Made by a program: the position numbers and the translations under genes. The notes below the pieces were generated by a model. It was not told the DNA's origin and did not search any database. It worked only from the letters and a program-made list of their open reading frames with translations. From Gemmatimonadota bacterium (GTDB lineage: Bacteria; Gemmatimonadota; Gemmatimonadetes; Longimicrobiales; Gaopeijiaceae), in NCBI GenBank assembly GCA_028873595.1, contig JAPPOV010000007.1, forward strand, positions 1 to 51,594: a stretch of 51,594 nt of DNA, in the 5' to 3' direction. Shown here piece by piece: positions 18,617 to 27,245 of the stretch; position 1 is the first letter of the stretch; each line of letters begins with the position of its first letter.

Positions 18617-19099
18617 ATGAGCCAACGAGCAGACAGCCTGGCGGAGCGGATTCTGCGAGGAGCCGAGGCACTTGCCAGCTACGCGAAGGATCTGACCGAG
18701 GAACAGTGGGCCATGCCGGTCGTTGGCGATGGGCGACCGATCGGCGTCGTCGTACACCACGTCGCGTCCGTCTATCCGATCGAGGTAGATCTGGCTCAGG
18801 CTCTGGCAGGCGGGAATCCGATCGAGGGCGTGGCCTGGTCCGCCATTCATGAGATGAACGCTGAACATGCGTCGGCGAACTCAGCCGTGACCAAGGCCGA
18901 AGCGCTGGATCTGCTGCGCAGCAACTCCGCGGTGGCGGCGGCTAGGGTGCGAGACATGACCGATGAGCAACTCGACACTGCGGCCACTGTTTCACTGAAC
19001 GGTGATGCCCCCCTTACTGCGCAGTTCTTCATCGAGGACCACGCACTACGGCACAGTTTTCACCACCTCGCCAAGATCCGGGAGACACTCGGCTCGTAG
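18617..19099 (+). CDS. DinB-like four-helix protein
   Basis: A 160-residue four-helix bundle of the DinB/YfiT-like group. The His residues expected to bind a divalent metal are in VVVHHVASVYPIE and in FIEDHALRHSFHHLAKI near the C-terminus. Members include thiol-dependent transferases and many with no assigned role. The start at 18617 is preferred over 18605 because GGGAG lies 5 bases before it. Confidence 0.8.
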   Translation: MSQRADSLAERILRGAEALASYAKDLTEEQWAMPVVGDGRPIGVVVHHVASVYPIEVDLAQALAGGNPIEGVAWSAIHEMNAEHASANSAVTKAEALDLLRSNSAVAAARVRDMTDEQLDTAATVSLNGDAPLTAQFFIEDHALRHSFHHLAKIRETLGS

Positions 19100-19115
19100 G
19101 CCGGGCAGGTGTACG

Positions 19116-19137
19116 CTCCAGCAAGGAATTGCTGGAG
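19116..19137. terminator. Hairpin after DinB-like gene
   Basis: CTCCAGCA (19116-19123), loop AGGAAT, TGCTGGAG (19130-19137): a perfect 8-bp stem 16 bases after the stop. No T run follows, so terminator function is a guess. Confidence 0.4.
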
Positions 19138-19616
19138 ACAGCGCGTCCGGGTGGGTAGCTACCTAGCGCTTGGTGGCGGATCTCGAGGTACTTTGGTTCG
19201 TCAGCCTCTTCGTCTCACCGTCGTTGGCTGACTCAGTCCTCACCGCCCTCGGGGGTGGCGCGTTCGAGCCACCGCTCTATCTGCCGATTGCACTAGACTT
19301 TGCGGCACACGAAGTCCTTGGTGTCTTTGTGGAGTCTCGACGTTTCCACGGGGTGTTGGCCACCGGTGTCCTCGGCATCGGCCTCACGTGGTCACCTGTT
19401 GCGAGTTGATTCCTCGAGGAAGAGCCGCTGACTTGGCGCGAGTGCCCCGCTCGCGACCCACGCGCCGCGGACAGGCGGGCACTTCGTATTCACAGCTCAG
19501 CGCAGCCTGCGGCCGATCGTGGTCATCCAGCCTGCCAGGCGCTGAGCCGCATGCCCTTGCCAATAGGGGCGCGGGACCCCGACAATGGGATGTTTCAGGC
19601 AGGCTGTCCCCCCGTC
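19138..19616. other. Long gap with no convincing gene
   Basis: About 480 bases between the DinB-like gene and the SUMF1 gene. A 79-codon frame (19170-19409, + strand) is moderately hydrophobic but has no ribosome site or recognisable family. The rest shows no coding pattern I can support; it must contain the promoter of the next gene. Confidence 0.5.
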
Positions 19617-21032
19617 ATGAGGCGGCGCGTGGATCTCAAGCGCTTCATCGTCGAAATCCATAAGCGATCAATCTGGCATGTGGTGGGTGTGTACCTCTTC
19701 GCTGGATGGGGTGCGGTCGAAGTCATCGGGAGTCTCACCGAGACAGCAGGCCTTCCTGCGTGGTTTCCGGCTGCGGCCCTGGCGACTCTGGTCCTGTTCT
19801 TTCCGGTGGTCCTGGCGACTGCCCTCGTGCGGGAGTCGACGGCGGAGAGTGCGTCGGGGCACAACGATGACGGGAGTGACGATGCGTCCGACCTGACGGA
19901 AGCCGCAGGATCGCCGCAAGTGATGCTGGAGTGGAGACAAGCCTTATTGGCCGGCTCCTCGGGAATGGTGCTGATAGCGCTTGTTGGCGTGTGGCTTGTG
20001 GCTGGCAGGGATGACGGCCCGGTCATGGAGTCGGCCCCGACGGCCGGTTCCGGTGGCTCGGAAGTAGTATCCTCAGATGGCCCGTCCGGCTCTCTGAGTC
20101 TCACCACTACGCCGACCGGCGTCAGTGTGCGTCTTACTGCGTTGGAGGGTGCCGATAGCGGAGGCCTGGAGGCGCCGGCTGTACTGGCTACAACGCCGAT
20201 CGAGCGTCTAGACCTGGCCGCAGGGCAGTACGTCGTGGAGCTGACAGCTGACGGAGTTAACGCGATCTCCCTGGTGGTCGAGGTATTCGCCGGTGAAACA
20301 GCGGAACGGTCTGCTCACCTCACTCCAACGAACACCTTTACTTCGGGGATGGTTCGAGTCGAATCGGGAGTCCTTGTCGAGGATTCCCTGGGGCTGCGAG
20401 TTCCTGCATTCCTCATCGACCAGACCGAGGTATCCAATGAGGAGTTCTCGCGATTTGTGGCGGACGGTGGATACGAGAATCCTACCTACTGGCGTGAGAC
20501 ACTGAGCCTCTTGACCGGTGAGGTCGCAGGTCGGGAAGCGTCAAGCCAGTTGGTGGACCGCACCAACCTGCCGGGCCCCAGAACGTGGTCCGGTTCGATC
20601 TATGCTCAAGGAACTGGGTCGCTTCCCGTTTCATCCATTACATGGTACGAAGCCGACGCGTACTGCCGCTGGGCCGGGAAGAGGTTGCCTTCATTCCGGG
20701 AATGGTGGCGGGCCGCGTTGGATGACGCGGAGGATCAGTACCCTTGGGGTAGCCGGGCTGACTCACTGGCACTTCACGCCAACTTTAGTTCTCGTGAGGC
20801 GTGGTCGGTGGGGTCAAGCGCCGCGGGCGCCAGTCGGTTCGGCGTGCTGGATCTGGCTGGTAATGTTCGGGAATGGGTAGACGTCGAAGGCTCCGACGAC
20901 GTAAGCGCCATGTCGGTGGGTGGCTCTTGGCAGGATCCGATCTATACATTCGACTCGGGTTGGAGAGAATCTCTCCCGCTTGGCTTGGCCTCTGAGAACA
21001 CGGGTTTCCGATGCGTACGAACAATCGAGTGA
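19617..21032 (+). CDS. Membrane-bound SUMF1 (FGE-like) protein with PEGA-like domain
   Basis: About 471 residues. Three membrane helices come first (VVGVYLFAGWGAVEVIGSL, PAAALATLVLFFPVVLATAL, SGMVLIALVGVWLVAG). A PEGA-like beta domain follows (GSLSLTTTPTGVSVRL to GQYVVELTADGVNAISLVV), then a formylglycine-generating-enzyme-type domain: FLIDQTEVSNEEFSRFV, SSITWYEADAYCRWAGKRLPS, LDLAGNVREWV and the closing NTGFRCVRTIE. SUMF1 domains also act as non-enzymatic or iron-dependent modules, so substrate is open. The N-terminal helices resemble those seen next to kinases and TolB-like proteins. ATG 19617 is chosen, but 19590 and 19551 are possible. Confidence 0.8.
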   Translation: MRRRVDLKRFIVEIHKRSIWHVVGVYLFAGWGAVEVIGSLTETAGLPAWFPAAALATLVLFFPVVLATALVRESTAESASGHNDDGSDDASDLTEAAGSPQVMLEWRQALLAGSSGMVLIALVGVWLVAGRDDGPVMESAPTAGSGGSEVVSSDGPSGSLSLTTTPTGVSVRLTALEGADSGGLEAPAVLATTPIERLDLAAGQYVVELTADGVNAISLVVEVFAGETAERSAHLTPTNTFTSGMVRVESGVLVEDSLGLRVPAFLIDQTEVSNEEFSRFVADGGYENPTYWRETLSLLTGEVAGREASSQLVDRTNLPGPRTWSGSIYAQGTGSLPVSSITWYEADAYCRWAGKRLPSFREWWRAALDDAEDQYPWGSRADSLALHANFSSREAWSVGSSAAGASRFGVLDLAGNVREWVDVEGSDDVSAMSVGGSWQDPIYTFDSGWRESLPLGLASENTGFRCVRTIE

Positions 21033-21958
21033 AGGCGGCTGGCCTCCTGTGGTGTGCAGCCGCTTCGTTGGGCAACCCCACGGATGCGAAGGCGCAGTGG
21101 AACTCCGATCAGTGGCTGGAGTCACCGGTCAGTGACGAGGTGTTTGAGAACTATCTCGGCTTCTTCACGTACGACGATGGACTCGACTTCCGCGCGGAGG
21201 TACGTGGTTCTGAACAGCGCGAGGGGATCCACACGGAGCAGATCCGCTTCCAGAGTACTCCTGGAGTCTTCGTAACCGCCGACTACTATCGGCCGGCGGG
21301 CGCAGCGCGAGGGAGCCGTCCGCACGTAATCGTTGTTCATGGCGGGGGTCCGATGGGCAAGGGGATGATGGCCCCCTTTGCCGAGCTCCTCGTCCGCCAG
21401 GGGATGAATGTCCTCGCCATTGATCTTCTTCACTTCGGCGAACGTACCACGGACCTCCTCACGACCTTCACTGCGAATGAGAAGGCCGACCGTCTGTATA
21501 ACCAGAAGCCGGTGTATCTCGAATGGGTGGTCCAGACAGTAAAGGACGTGGGTCGAAGCTTTGACCTTTTGACGAGTCGCTACGGAGCGGACCCCCAGCG
21601 CATTGCATACCATGGGTTCAGCCGGGGGGCCGAGGTTGGATTCATCGTTACAGGGGTCGAGAAGCGCTTTGGAGCCGTGTCGCTCGTCTACGGAGGCCAC
21701 TTCGATCGACTCGAGACCGGTCATCTAGCCGCCGCCTGCCCAGCGAACTATGTGGGTCGTATCGCTCCCACCCCGACGCTACTCCTCAATGGACGTTTCG
21801 ACAGCGACTATGATCGGGAGCTCTCAGTGGACCCACTCCACCGCCTGTTCGGTGAGCCAACGGAGATCCGTTGGGTGGACACCGGGCATCAGCGCCCGAC
21901 TCCAGAGGATCAGCGGGGCATAGCTGACTGGCTCAGTCGACAACTAGCGGGGAACTGA
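21011..21958 (+). CDS. Exported alpha/beta hydrolase
   Basis: A 315-residue hydrolase whose 5' end overlaps the SUMF1 gene by 22 bases, so the two are likely translated together. N-terminal signal-like stretch (AAGLLWCAAASL), then IVVHGGGPMGKGMM (oxyanion loop), nucleophile Ser204 in YHGFSRGAEVG, acid Asp264 or Asp266 in NGRFDSDYD and His293 in VDTGHQRP. It resembles dienelactone-hydrolase and acyl-transferase type folds; substrate unknown. Start ATG 21011 is the only good one. Confidence 0.83.
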   Translation: MRTNNRVKAAGLLWCAAASLGNPTDAKAQWNSDQWLESPVSDEVFENYLGFFTYDDGLDFRAEVRGSEQREGIHTEQIRFQSTPGVFVTADYYRPAGAARGSRPHVIVVHGGGPMGKGMMAPFAELLVRQGMNVLAIDLLHFGERTTDLLTTFTANEKADRLYNQKPVYLEWVVQTVKDVGRSFDLLTSRYGADPQRIAYHGFSRGAEVGFIVTGVEKRFGAVSLVYGGHFDRLETGHLAAACPANYVGRIAPTPTLLLNGRFDSDYDRELSVDPLHRLFGEPTEIRWVDTGHQRPTPEDQRGIADWLSRQLAGN

Positions 21959-22164
21959 TAGATCGCGGCCGCCCTGCGGGCACGATCAGACAGCGCGTCC
22001 TGCACCGCACACAACCAGCGCCTGCTGCTGTCCGACAGCGTTGACTGGGAAGCTTTCCGGCGCTCGCCACTGGGCCGGAAGGTGCCCCACCAGAAATTCG
22101 AGTATTCAGCTAGCCTGAGAAAACGGTTGCCATGTAGGGCACTGCGAGCACGTACGAGCTTGTA

Positions 22165-22896
22165 ATGAAACGGATGACTCCATCGCCAGGGCCTGTCTTG
22201 CCACCGAGTGTGCGGCTGTTTGCGGAATTCATTGTCATCATTCTCGGTGTGTTGATCGCACTCGCGGCGGATACGTGGCGCGAATCACGCCAGGAGGTGG
22301 CCGATGCTGAGCGCCATCTTTATGCGTTGCGAGATGACATGGCCGAGTCCGTCACAACGTTGCGCTCATGGCGAGCGACTCGTGATTCCATGGAGTACAG
22401 CCTGGTTCAGCTACTGGAGATGGATCTGTCGGCAGCCCAACCGGACGCGGTGAGTGCCAGGCTGTATCAGGGACTCTTCATGATAGGAAATTACGAGCCA
22501 AGGCTCGCATCCATGAGAGATCTCGAAGCCACCGGCGAAGTCCGTTTACTTAGCTCTGAGATTCGTCTAGGACTCGCTGAGTTGGGCCAGCGACTCGGTG
22601 ATTTCCGAAAGCTCGAGGATGATTTGATCGAATCCCAACAGGGGTTGATTGATCCATTCTTGGCGCGCGAATTCCCGTTGGCTGCCGTGTTGCGCGAGGC
22701 GGACGCACTTCCGATTTCAGCACGATCAACGACGACCCGTGACTGGGAGCCTCTCACTTCCGATCACGCTCGCAGTCTGATGGCGTTCAAGCTCTCTCTC
22801 ATGAAAATCGGGACGGAGCGTGGATCGGCCCTGGAAGAGCAGATGCTCGAGTTGTTGGGGCTGATTGAAGATCGGGTCTCTGAGCTCGATCGGTGA
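22165..22896 (+). CDS. DUF6090-like membrane-anchored protein
   Basis: A 243-residue protein with one N-terminal membrane helix (FAEFIVIILGVLIALAADTWRES), the hallmark of DUF6090-like proteins, then a helical domain (YALRDDMAESVTTLRSWRA, LASMRDLEATGEVRLLSSEIRLGLAELGQRL). Function unknown. It is the second such protein in the region (see 15075). Its TGA overlaps the GTG of the next gene by 4 bases, indicating coupled translation with a DUF5946 protein. Confidence 0.74.
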   Translation: MKRMTPSPGPVLPPSVRLFAEFIVIILGVLIALAADTWRESRQEVADAERHLYALRDDMAESVTTLRSWRATRDSMEYSLVQLLEMDLSAAQPDAVSARLYQGLFMIGNYEPRLASMRDLEATGEVRLLSSEIRLGLAELGQRLGDFRKLEDDLIESQQGLIDPFLAREFPLAAVLREADALPISARSTTTRDWEPLTSDHARSLMAFKLSLMKIGTERGSALEEQMLELLGLIEDRVSELDR

Positions 22897-23456
22897 GCCG
22901 GCGTCCAGGCGGCGAGGATGAGAGGGGTGAGCTCGTAGAGGCGTGTCCGGGTTGTGGAGGCATCTTCCACGCTCTTTCTGGACCGTCCCATCGGTACATG
23001 GAGTCTTCGCCCGGCTGTTGGGCGGTGTTCGGCGAGGTCCTGGCGCGGGAGTACTCCGATCCGGGGTATTGGGCCGCGCATCGGACGACCGTTGACTGCT
23101 ACGCTGTGCAGCATCCGGGCAAAGCCTCACCACAGGCGATCGGGTCGGTCTCTCTCCATCTCATGCGTCTGTGTGCTACGCTGGAGCGCGGCCTCCCAGC
23201 CGATGCCGCACCGCAGGTGATGGGCCTCCTGGCGAAAAAGAAGCGGGCCTTCCGTTGGCTGGAGCCACCGGTCGACCTGGGCCCGATCACCGTACTCGAC
23301 GTGCGCGCCACCGTCTCTGCAGAGGAGCATCGGGCAGCAGTGAAGGGGTGGGCAGAGTCTCTCTGGAACGCGTGGTCAAACCATCATGCTCAGATTCGGA
23401 GCTGGCTCGACGAGTACGCGCTGGCTCCCCGTTGGAGGGCACCTCAGTCCTCCTGA
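22893..23456 (+). CDS. DUF5946 family protein
   Basis: A 187-residue soluble protein. CPGCGGIFHALSGPSHRYMESSPGCW starts it, with a Cys-x-x-Cys and a further Cys, and TVDCYAVQHPGKASPQAIGSVSLHLMRL follows; this matches DUF5946. The Cys/His content suggests a metal site, but nothing is established. GTG start at 22893 within the preceding stop codon. Confidence 0.8.
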   Translation: MSRRPGGEDERGELVEACPGCGGIFHALSGPSHRYMESSPGCWAVFGEVLAREYSDPGYWAAHRTTVDCYAVQHPGKASPQAIGSVSLHLMRLCATLERGLPADAAPQVMGLLAKKKRAFRWLEPPVDLGPITVLDVRATVSAEEHRAAVKGWAESLWNAWSNHHAQIRSWLDEYALAPRWRAPQSS

Positions 23457-23646
23457 CAGGGGGTTGCAGCAGTCCGCGTATAAGCTGTGGTGGTGGCCGG
23501 GGGCGCTTCCGGTTTGTCAAACACGTGGGCCCGGTAGTACAACTCCAGATCCTCAGACCGCAGCACGCGTTGGGCTGTCGCTCTGACTGGAGTCAGAACC
23601 AGGCATGCACACGAGCCCGAGCGTCGTAGACGAAAACGGAGGTTGA

Positions 23647-24444
23647 ATGAGCCGTCGAATTCTGTTGCCGTGGCGAAAACTCGCTGGGATCGGTATCGCT
23701 GCGCTCGCCTCGGGCGTCGGGTGCGCCCAACCACCCGAGTCTCAGGAAACCGGTTTTCTGGATCGTTCACTCGAGGTGGGTGGGCAGCGAGCTGATTACG
23801 TCGTGTATGTCCCCGCTGACTACGCTGACCGCGATGACTGGCCGGTGATCCTCTTCCTCCATGGCGCAGGGGAGCGTGGGGACGACGGCCTGGTCCAGAG
23901 CGATGTCGGGTTGGGCCGAGCGATACGCCAGAATCCGGAGCGGTGGCCTGCTGTCGTCGTTTTCCCACAGGTTCCCGCGGAGGAACGGTGGGTAGGGCGT
24001 ATGGGCAGTGTAGCCATGGCCGCCCTGGATGCCACGGGGACCGAGTTCAACATCGACGAGTCACGCACCTACCTCACCGGACTATCCATGGGCGGACAGG
24101 GTTCATGGTACCTGGCCTACGAACACGTTGATCGCTGGGCGGCGGTGGTGCCGATCTGTGGATTCCTGGGGTTCGAGGGCACGGAGTGGGGAGGGTTTAC
24201 TCCCGAGGGTGAGGACCCCGTTACCACGACGAGCGAGCGGATCGCCAGCCTCCCGGTGTGGGTGTTTCACGGTGACGCCGACCCGGTGGTGCCGGTCGAC
24301 GCGTCACGCCAGGTCGTCGCCGCCCTTGAGTCGTTGGGTGCCGATGTGACGTACACCGAGTTGCCGGGGATCGGGCACAACGCCTGGGATCTTGCGTACG
24401 CGGACGAGGCCATGATCGAGTGGATGTTCCGGCAGGCACGCTAG
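23647..24444 (+). CDS. Lipoprotein esterase/phospholipase-like hydrolase
   Basis: A 265-residue alpha/beta hydrolase with lipobox SGVGC (Cys26). Domain marks: ILFLHGAGERGDD, nucleophile Ser147 in TGLSMGGQGSW, Asp212 in FHGDADPVVPV and His244 in GIGHNAWD. It resembles prolyl-oligopeptidase-like and phospholipase/carboxylesterase families anchored to a membrane. GGAGG lies 6 bases before the ATG. Substrate not inferable. Confidence 0.85.
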   Translation: MSRRILLPWRKLAGIGIAALASGVGCAQPPESQETGFLDRSLEVGGQRADYVVYVPADYADRDDWPVILFLHGAGERGDDGLVQSDVGLGRAIRQNPERWPAVVVFPQVPAEERWVGRMGSVAMAALDATGTEFNIDESRTYLTGLSMGGQGSWYLAYEHVDRWAAVVPICGFLGFEGTEWGGFTPEGEDPVTTTSERIASLPVWVFHGDADPVVPVDASRQVVAALESLGADVTYTELPGIGHNAWDLAYADEAMIEWMFRQAR

Positions 24445-24475
24445 GAGCCAGAGAGGTCATGGCCCGCGGCGCTCC

Positions 24476-24490
24476 GAAATGCTGCGGTCC
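24476..24490. repeat. Intergenic repeat, partial copy
   Basis: GAAATGCTGCGGTCC: 14 of 15 bases match the copy at 18468. It diverges after base 15. Lies 31 bases after the esterase stop. Confidence 0.4.
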
Positions 24491-24598
24491 AATGAGAAAC
24501 GGCTCCAGCCGGCGCGACTCCGCTGGCTGTGCACTGGCGGACGATAAGCTGCGACTCCAGTATTCAGATCCGTTCAACAGAGTCCCCGGAGCCTCACA

Positions 24599-25564
24599 AT
24601 GAGACGTCTCGCAGCGCTTGGCCTCGCCTTTATCGTGGGCTGTCAGTCACCCGACTTCGCTGGTGATTCTGCAGGCTCAGTACCTGGCTCCGACTTTGAA
24701 GGAGCGGCCTTCGAGTTCGAAGAGGTCATGGAGGGTGTCTATCAGGCCCGAGGTACGGGCAATGTGGCAGTAGGCTCGAACGCCGCCGTGATCATCAATG
24801 ACGATGACGTGCTCCTCGTCGACTCCCACATCTCACCCGCTGCGGCTTCCGCTCTCCTGGACGAGTTGCGTGAGATCACGGACAAACCGGTCCGGTATGT
24901 GGTCAATACTCACTTCCACTTTGACCACGCTCATGGAAACCAGATCTATCCGGGTGAAGTGGAGGTCATCGGGCACGAGTTCACGAGAGAGATGCTCGCC
25001 AGCGGTGAATCCGTCGGGCGAACCTATCAGGGCTTCCAGGAAATGATGTCGACTCAACCTGGTTACGCCGAAGGGCAACAGGGTCTCGTCCCGACTCCTC
25101 CAACGACGACGCTCTCCGAGCGGATGACATTGCACCGGGGCGGACGAGAAATCCGCCTCCTGTTCTTCGGACGTGGACACACCGGAGGGGACATTGTGGT
25201 CCACCTCCCTCGGGAGCGGGCCCTGATAACGGGAGACCTCCTCTTGCCCGGGGTTCCGTTCATGGGCGACGGGTTCCCGATGGACTGGGTGGAGACCCTC
25301 GAGGAACTCAAGGGACTTCCCGTTGACGTGGTCATCCCCGGGCACGGGTCGCCGTTTTCCGACCTCGGCAGAATCGATGCACTTCAGAGTTATCTCCGTG
25401 ACCTCTGGGCCCGAGCCGCAGACGCACGATCTGCTGGCCTGACGGCGGCTGAGGCTGCCGAACAGATCGACATGTCTGACCATGCCGATGACTATCCGTC
25501 GATTACGGGACCCGGAGTCCCATTCCCTGCAGTAACCCGAATGTATGAACTGATGGGTGGCTAG
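24599..25564 (+). CDS. MBL-fold metallo-hydrolase, lipoprotein
   Basis: A 321-residue class of metallo-beta-lactamase-fold hydrolase with a lipoprotein signal (GLAFIVGC, Cys15). Zinc ligands: NTHFHFDHAHG (His105, His107, Asp109, His110), FGRGHTGGD, ITGDLLLPGVPF and VIPGHGSPF. Members hydrolyse beta-lactams, lactones or similar; nothing here separates them. GGAG lies about 8 bases before the ATG. Confidence 0.86.
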   Translation: MRRLAALGLAFIVGCQSPDFAGDSAGSVPGSDFEGAAFEFEEVMEGVYQARGTGNVAVGSNAAVIINDDDVLLVDSHISPAAASALLDELREITDKPVRYVVNTHFHFDHAHGNQIYPGEVEVIGHEFTREMLASGESVGRTYQGFQEMMSTQPGYAEGQQGLVPTPPTTTLSERMTLHRGGREIRLLFFGRGHTGGDIVVHLPRERALITGDLLLPGVPFMGDGFPMDWVETLEELKGLPVDVVIPGHGSPFSDLGRIDALQSYLRDLWARAADARSAGLTAAEAAEQIDMSDHADDYPSITGPGVPFPAVTRMYELMGG

Positions 25565-25604
25565 CCTCGGGTCCGTCGGCGCAGGCTGGAATCGGTTCGC
25601 CAGG

Positions 25605-25634
25605 GAAGTGCTGCAGTCCGCGAAAGCCGCGGAC
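25605..25634. repeat. Intergenic 23-bp repeat, copy 3, with hairpin
   Basis: Bases 25605-25627 match the copy at 18468-18490 at 21 of 23 positions. The 3' half forms a perfect hairpin, GTCCGCG (25616-25622), loop AAAGC, CGCGGAC (25628-25634). Lies 41 bases after the MBL stop. Confidence 0.5.
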
Positions 25635-25770
25635 CAGTGTCCTCGACCTCTGGGAGATCGTCGCCTGCATCGAGCACTTGTCCGGAACTCCTGTGACCAT
25701 CCTCTGCGAGGCGAATGATGCCTGACGATCATCGTACACTGGACATCCAGTGCGAGCCTGTCCGGACTCG

Positions 25771-26877
25771 ATGAGCGATTCGTCGGCACGGGCTGCCGCG
25801 CTGCACAGACGAGCCATCGTCATCGATGGCCACTCGGACATCTTGATCCCGGTTACCGAAGGCAAGATGGAGCTTTCGGAGCGCGTTGAGGTTCCTGGCC
25901 TCGGGTGGGAGGCGCCGCCTGGTCTGGAGCGCTCGCCGTTGGTGAAGTTTGGACTCAGTCCGCACACCGTGTGGTTCGGTTGTATGGGGCAATACGATGT
26001 GCCGCGTTGGCAGGAAGGTGGGGTCACAGCCCAGCTTTGCGCGGTGTACCTGGATGACGACTGGGTGAACGACGCCTTTCGGCGCGGCATGGAGATGGTC
26101 TGGAACCTCCATGATCAAGTGCGACGGACCCCGGAGCTGGTGTTGGCTCGCACCACACAAGACATCCGTGCGGCCAAGGCAGAGGGCAAGGTGGCACTCA
26201 TCCTCACCTTCGAGGGCTGTGAGGCGTTGGGCTCAGACCTTCGCTTCCTCGACCTCTACCACTCGCTCGGTCTCCGGTCAGCGAGCCTGACGCATACACG
26301 CCGCAACATCTTCGCGGACGGTTGCTGGGCGGCAGACAACAAGGGTGGGCTGACGCAGCTGGGGCGGACATTGGTGGATCGCATGGAGACTCTCGGCATA
26401 GTCATCGACCTCGTGCACATCGCCGAATCCGGGTTCTGGGAGGTTCTGGAGCGTACCGAGCGCCCCGTGATCCTGTCGCATACCACTCCGACCATGTTTC
26501 CGGATACCTCGTCGCGAGACTCTGCCTTCATGGGCGGCAAGCTTCCTCGTCCACGGCTGGAGCTACCCCGTGACCGCGCGATGCTTGAAGCAATCGCTGC
26601 CAACGGAGGGGTGTTAGGCCTGATCCACGTGGCTCACGTCGATATCGACTCTGTGGTTCGAGATATCGAGACTGCACTGGAAGTGATGGGCCCTCAGCAT
26701 GTTGGCTTGGGCAGTGACCACTTCGGTCTTGAGGCGGCTCCGCGGGGTTTGGAGGATATTGCCGCTCTGCCCAGACTGACTGAAACGCTGGCCGCGCGTG
26801 GGCATTCCGATGAGGTCCTTATAGGGTTCTTGGGCGGAAACTACTTGCGGGTCTTTGAAGAGGTGTGGGGCGGGTAA
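25771..26877 (+). CDS. M19 membrane (renal-type) dipeptidase
   Basis: About 368 residues, matching the M19 dipeptidase family, zinc enzymes that cleave dipeptides and often D-containing or beta-lactam-like peptides. Ligand motifs: IVIDGHSD (His21, Asp23), a Glu in LTFEGCEALG, ILSHTTP, LIHVAHVD and GLGSDHFGLE. No signal peptide is seen, so it is probably cytoplasmic. ATG 25771 is preferred; GTG 25750 is possible. The family is usually 320-400 residues, so this is complete. Confidence 0.88.
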   Translation: MSDSSARAAALHRRAIVIDGHSDILIPVTEGKMELSERVEVPGLGWEAPPGLERSPLVKFGLSPHTVWFGCMGQYDVPRWQEGGVTAQLCAVYLDDDWVNDAFRRGMEMVWNLHDQVRRTPELVLARTTQDIRAAKAEGKVALILTFEGCEALGSDLRFLDLYHSLGLRSASLTHTRRNIFADGCWAADNKGGLTQLGRTLVDRMETLGIVIDLVHIAESGFWEVLERTERPVILSHTTPTMFPDTSSRDSAFMGGKLPRPRLELPRDRAMLEAIAANGGVLGLIHVAHVDIDSVVRDIETALEVMGPQHVGLGSDHFGLEAAPRGLEDIAALPRLTETLAARGHSDEVLIGFLGGNYLRVFEEVWGG

Positions 26878-26912
26878 CCGCTCCAAGTTCGTAGCGAGCC
26901 AAGACTCGTTAG

Positions 26913-27245
26913 GCGCGCCACTTCGAGCACAGGGGTGCGGTCGAGCGTGCTGTTCTCCCTCATCTCGCACAGAGCTCCAGCTATCGCGGGACGCTCTGGC
27001 TGCCGAGCCGAGTCGACGACCACTTCGAGTATCGCATGTTGACGTGTTGGGACTCGACGGAGACGGTGCGGTCCTTTGCCGGTGAGGCCCCTTCGCGCTG
27101 GTGGGTTCTTGATGAGATCCGCCCGACTCTGGAGCCCGTCGAGCGAACGGGTGCCGCACCGGAACTCCAACACGTCAGCGCGCTGCGCAGGCCGACCTCG
27201 GGTGCGGTGGCCTCGCTCACTGAGTCGGCTGTACCTCTAAGATGA
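26913..27245 (+). pseudogene. Remnant of an antibiotic-biosynthesis-monooxygenase-like gene
   Basis: An open frame after TAG at 26910 reads like the C-terminal two-thirds of an ABM-type dimeric alpha/beta-barrel protein: SYRGTLWLPSRVDDHFEYRM, LTCWDSTETVRSFAGE, then a HVSAL end, matching the usual LTxWxSxExxRAFAGE pattern. No ATG, GTG or TTG precedes residue 42, and the first residues of the family are missing, so it is probably a 5'-truncated relic. The 3' end overlaps the next, also interrupted, gene. Confidence 0.45.

Noticed and set aside
19170..19409. 79-codon frame, moderately hydrophobic
   Set aside because: GTG start, no ribosome site, no family resemblance.
26908..26914. GTTAGGC, resembling an attC right core
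   Set aside because: No RYYYAAC partner at the right distance upstream; chance occurrence is likely.
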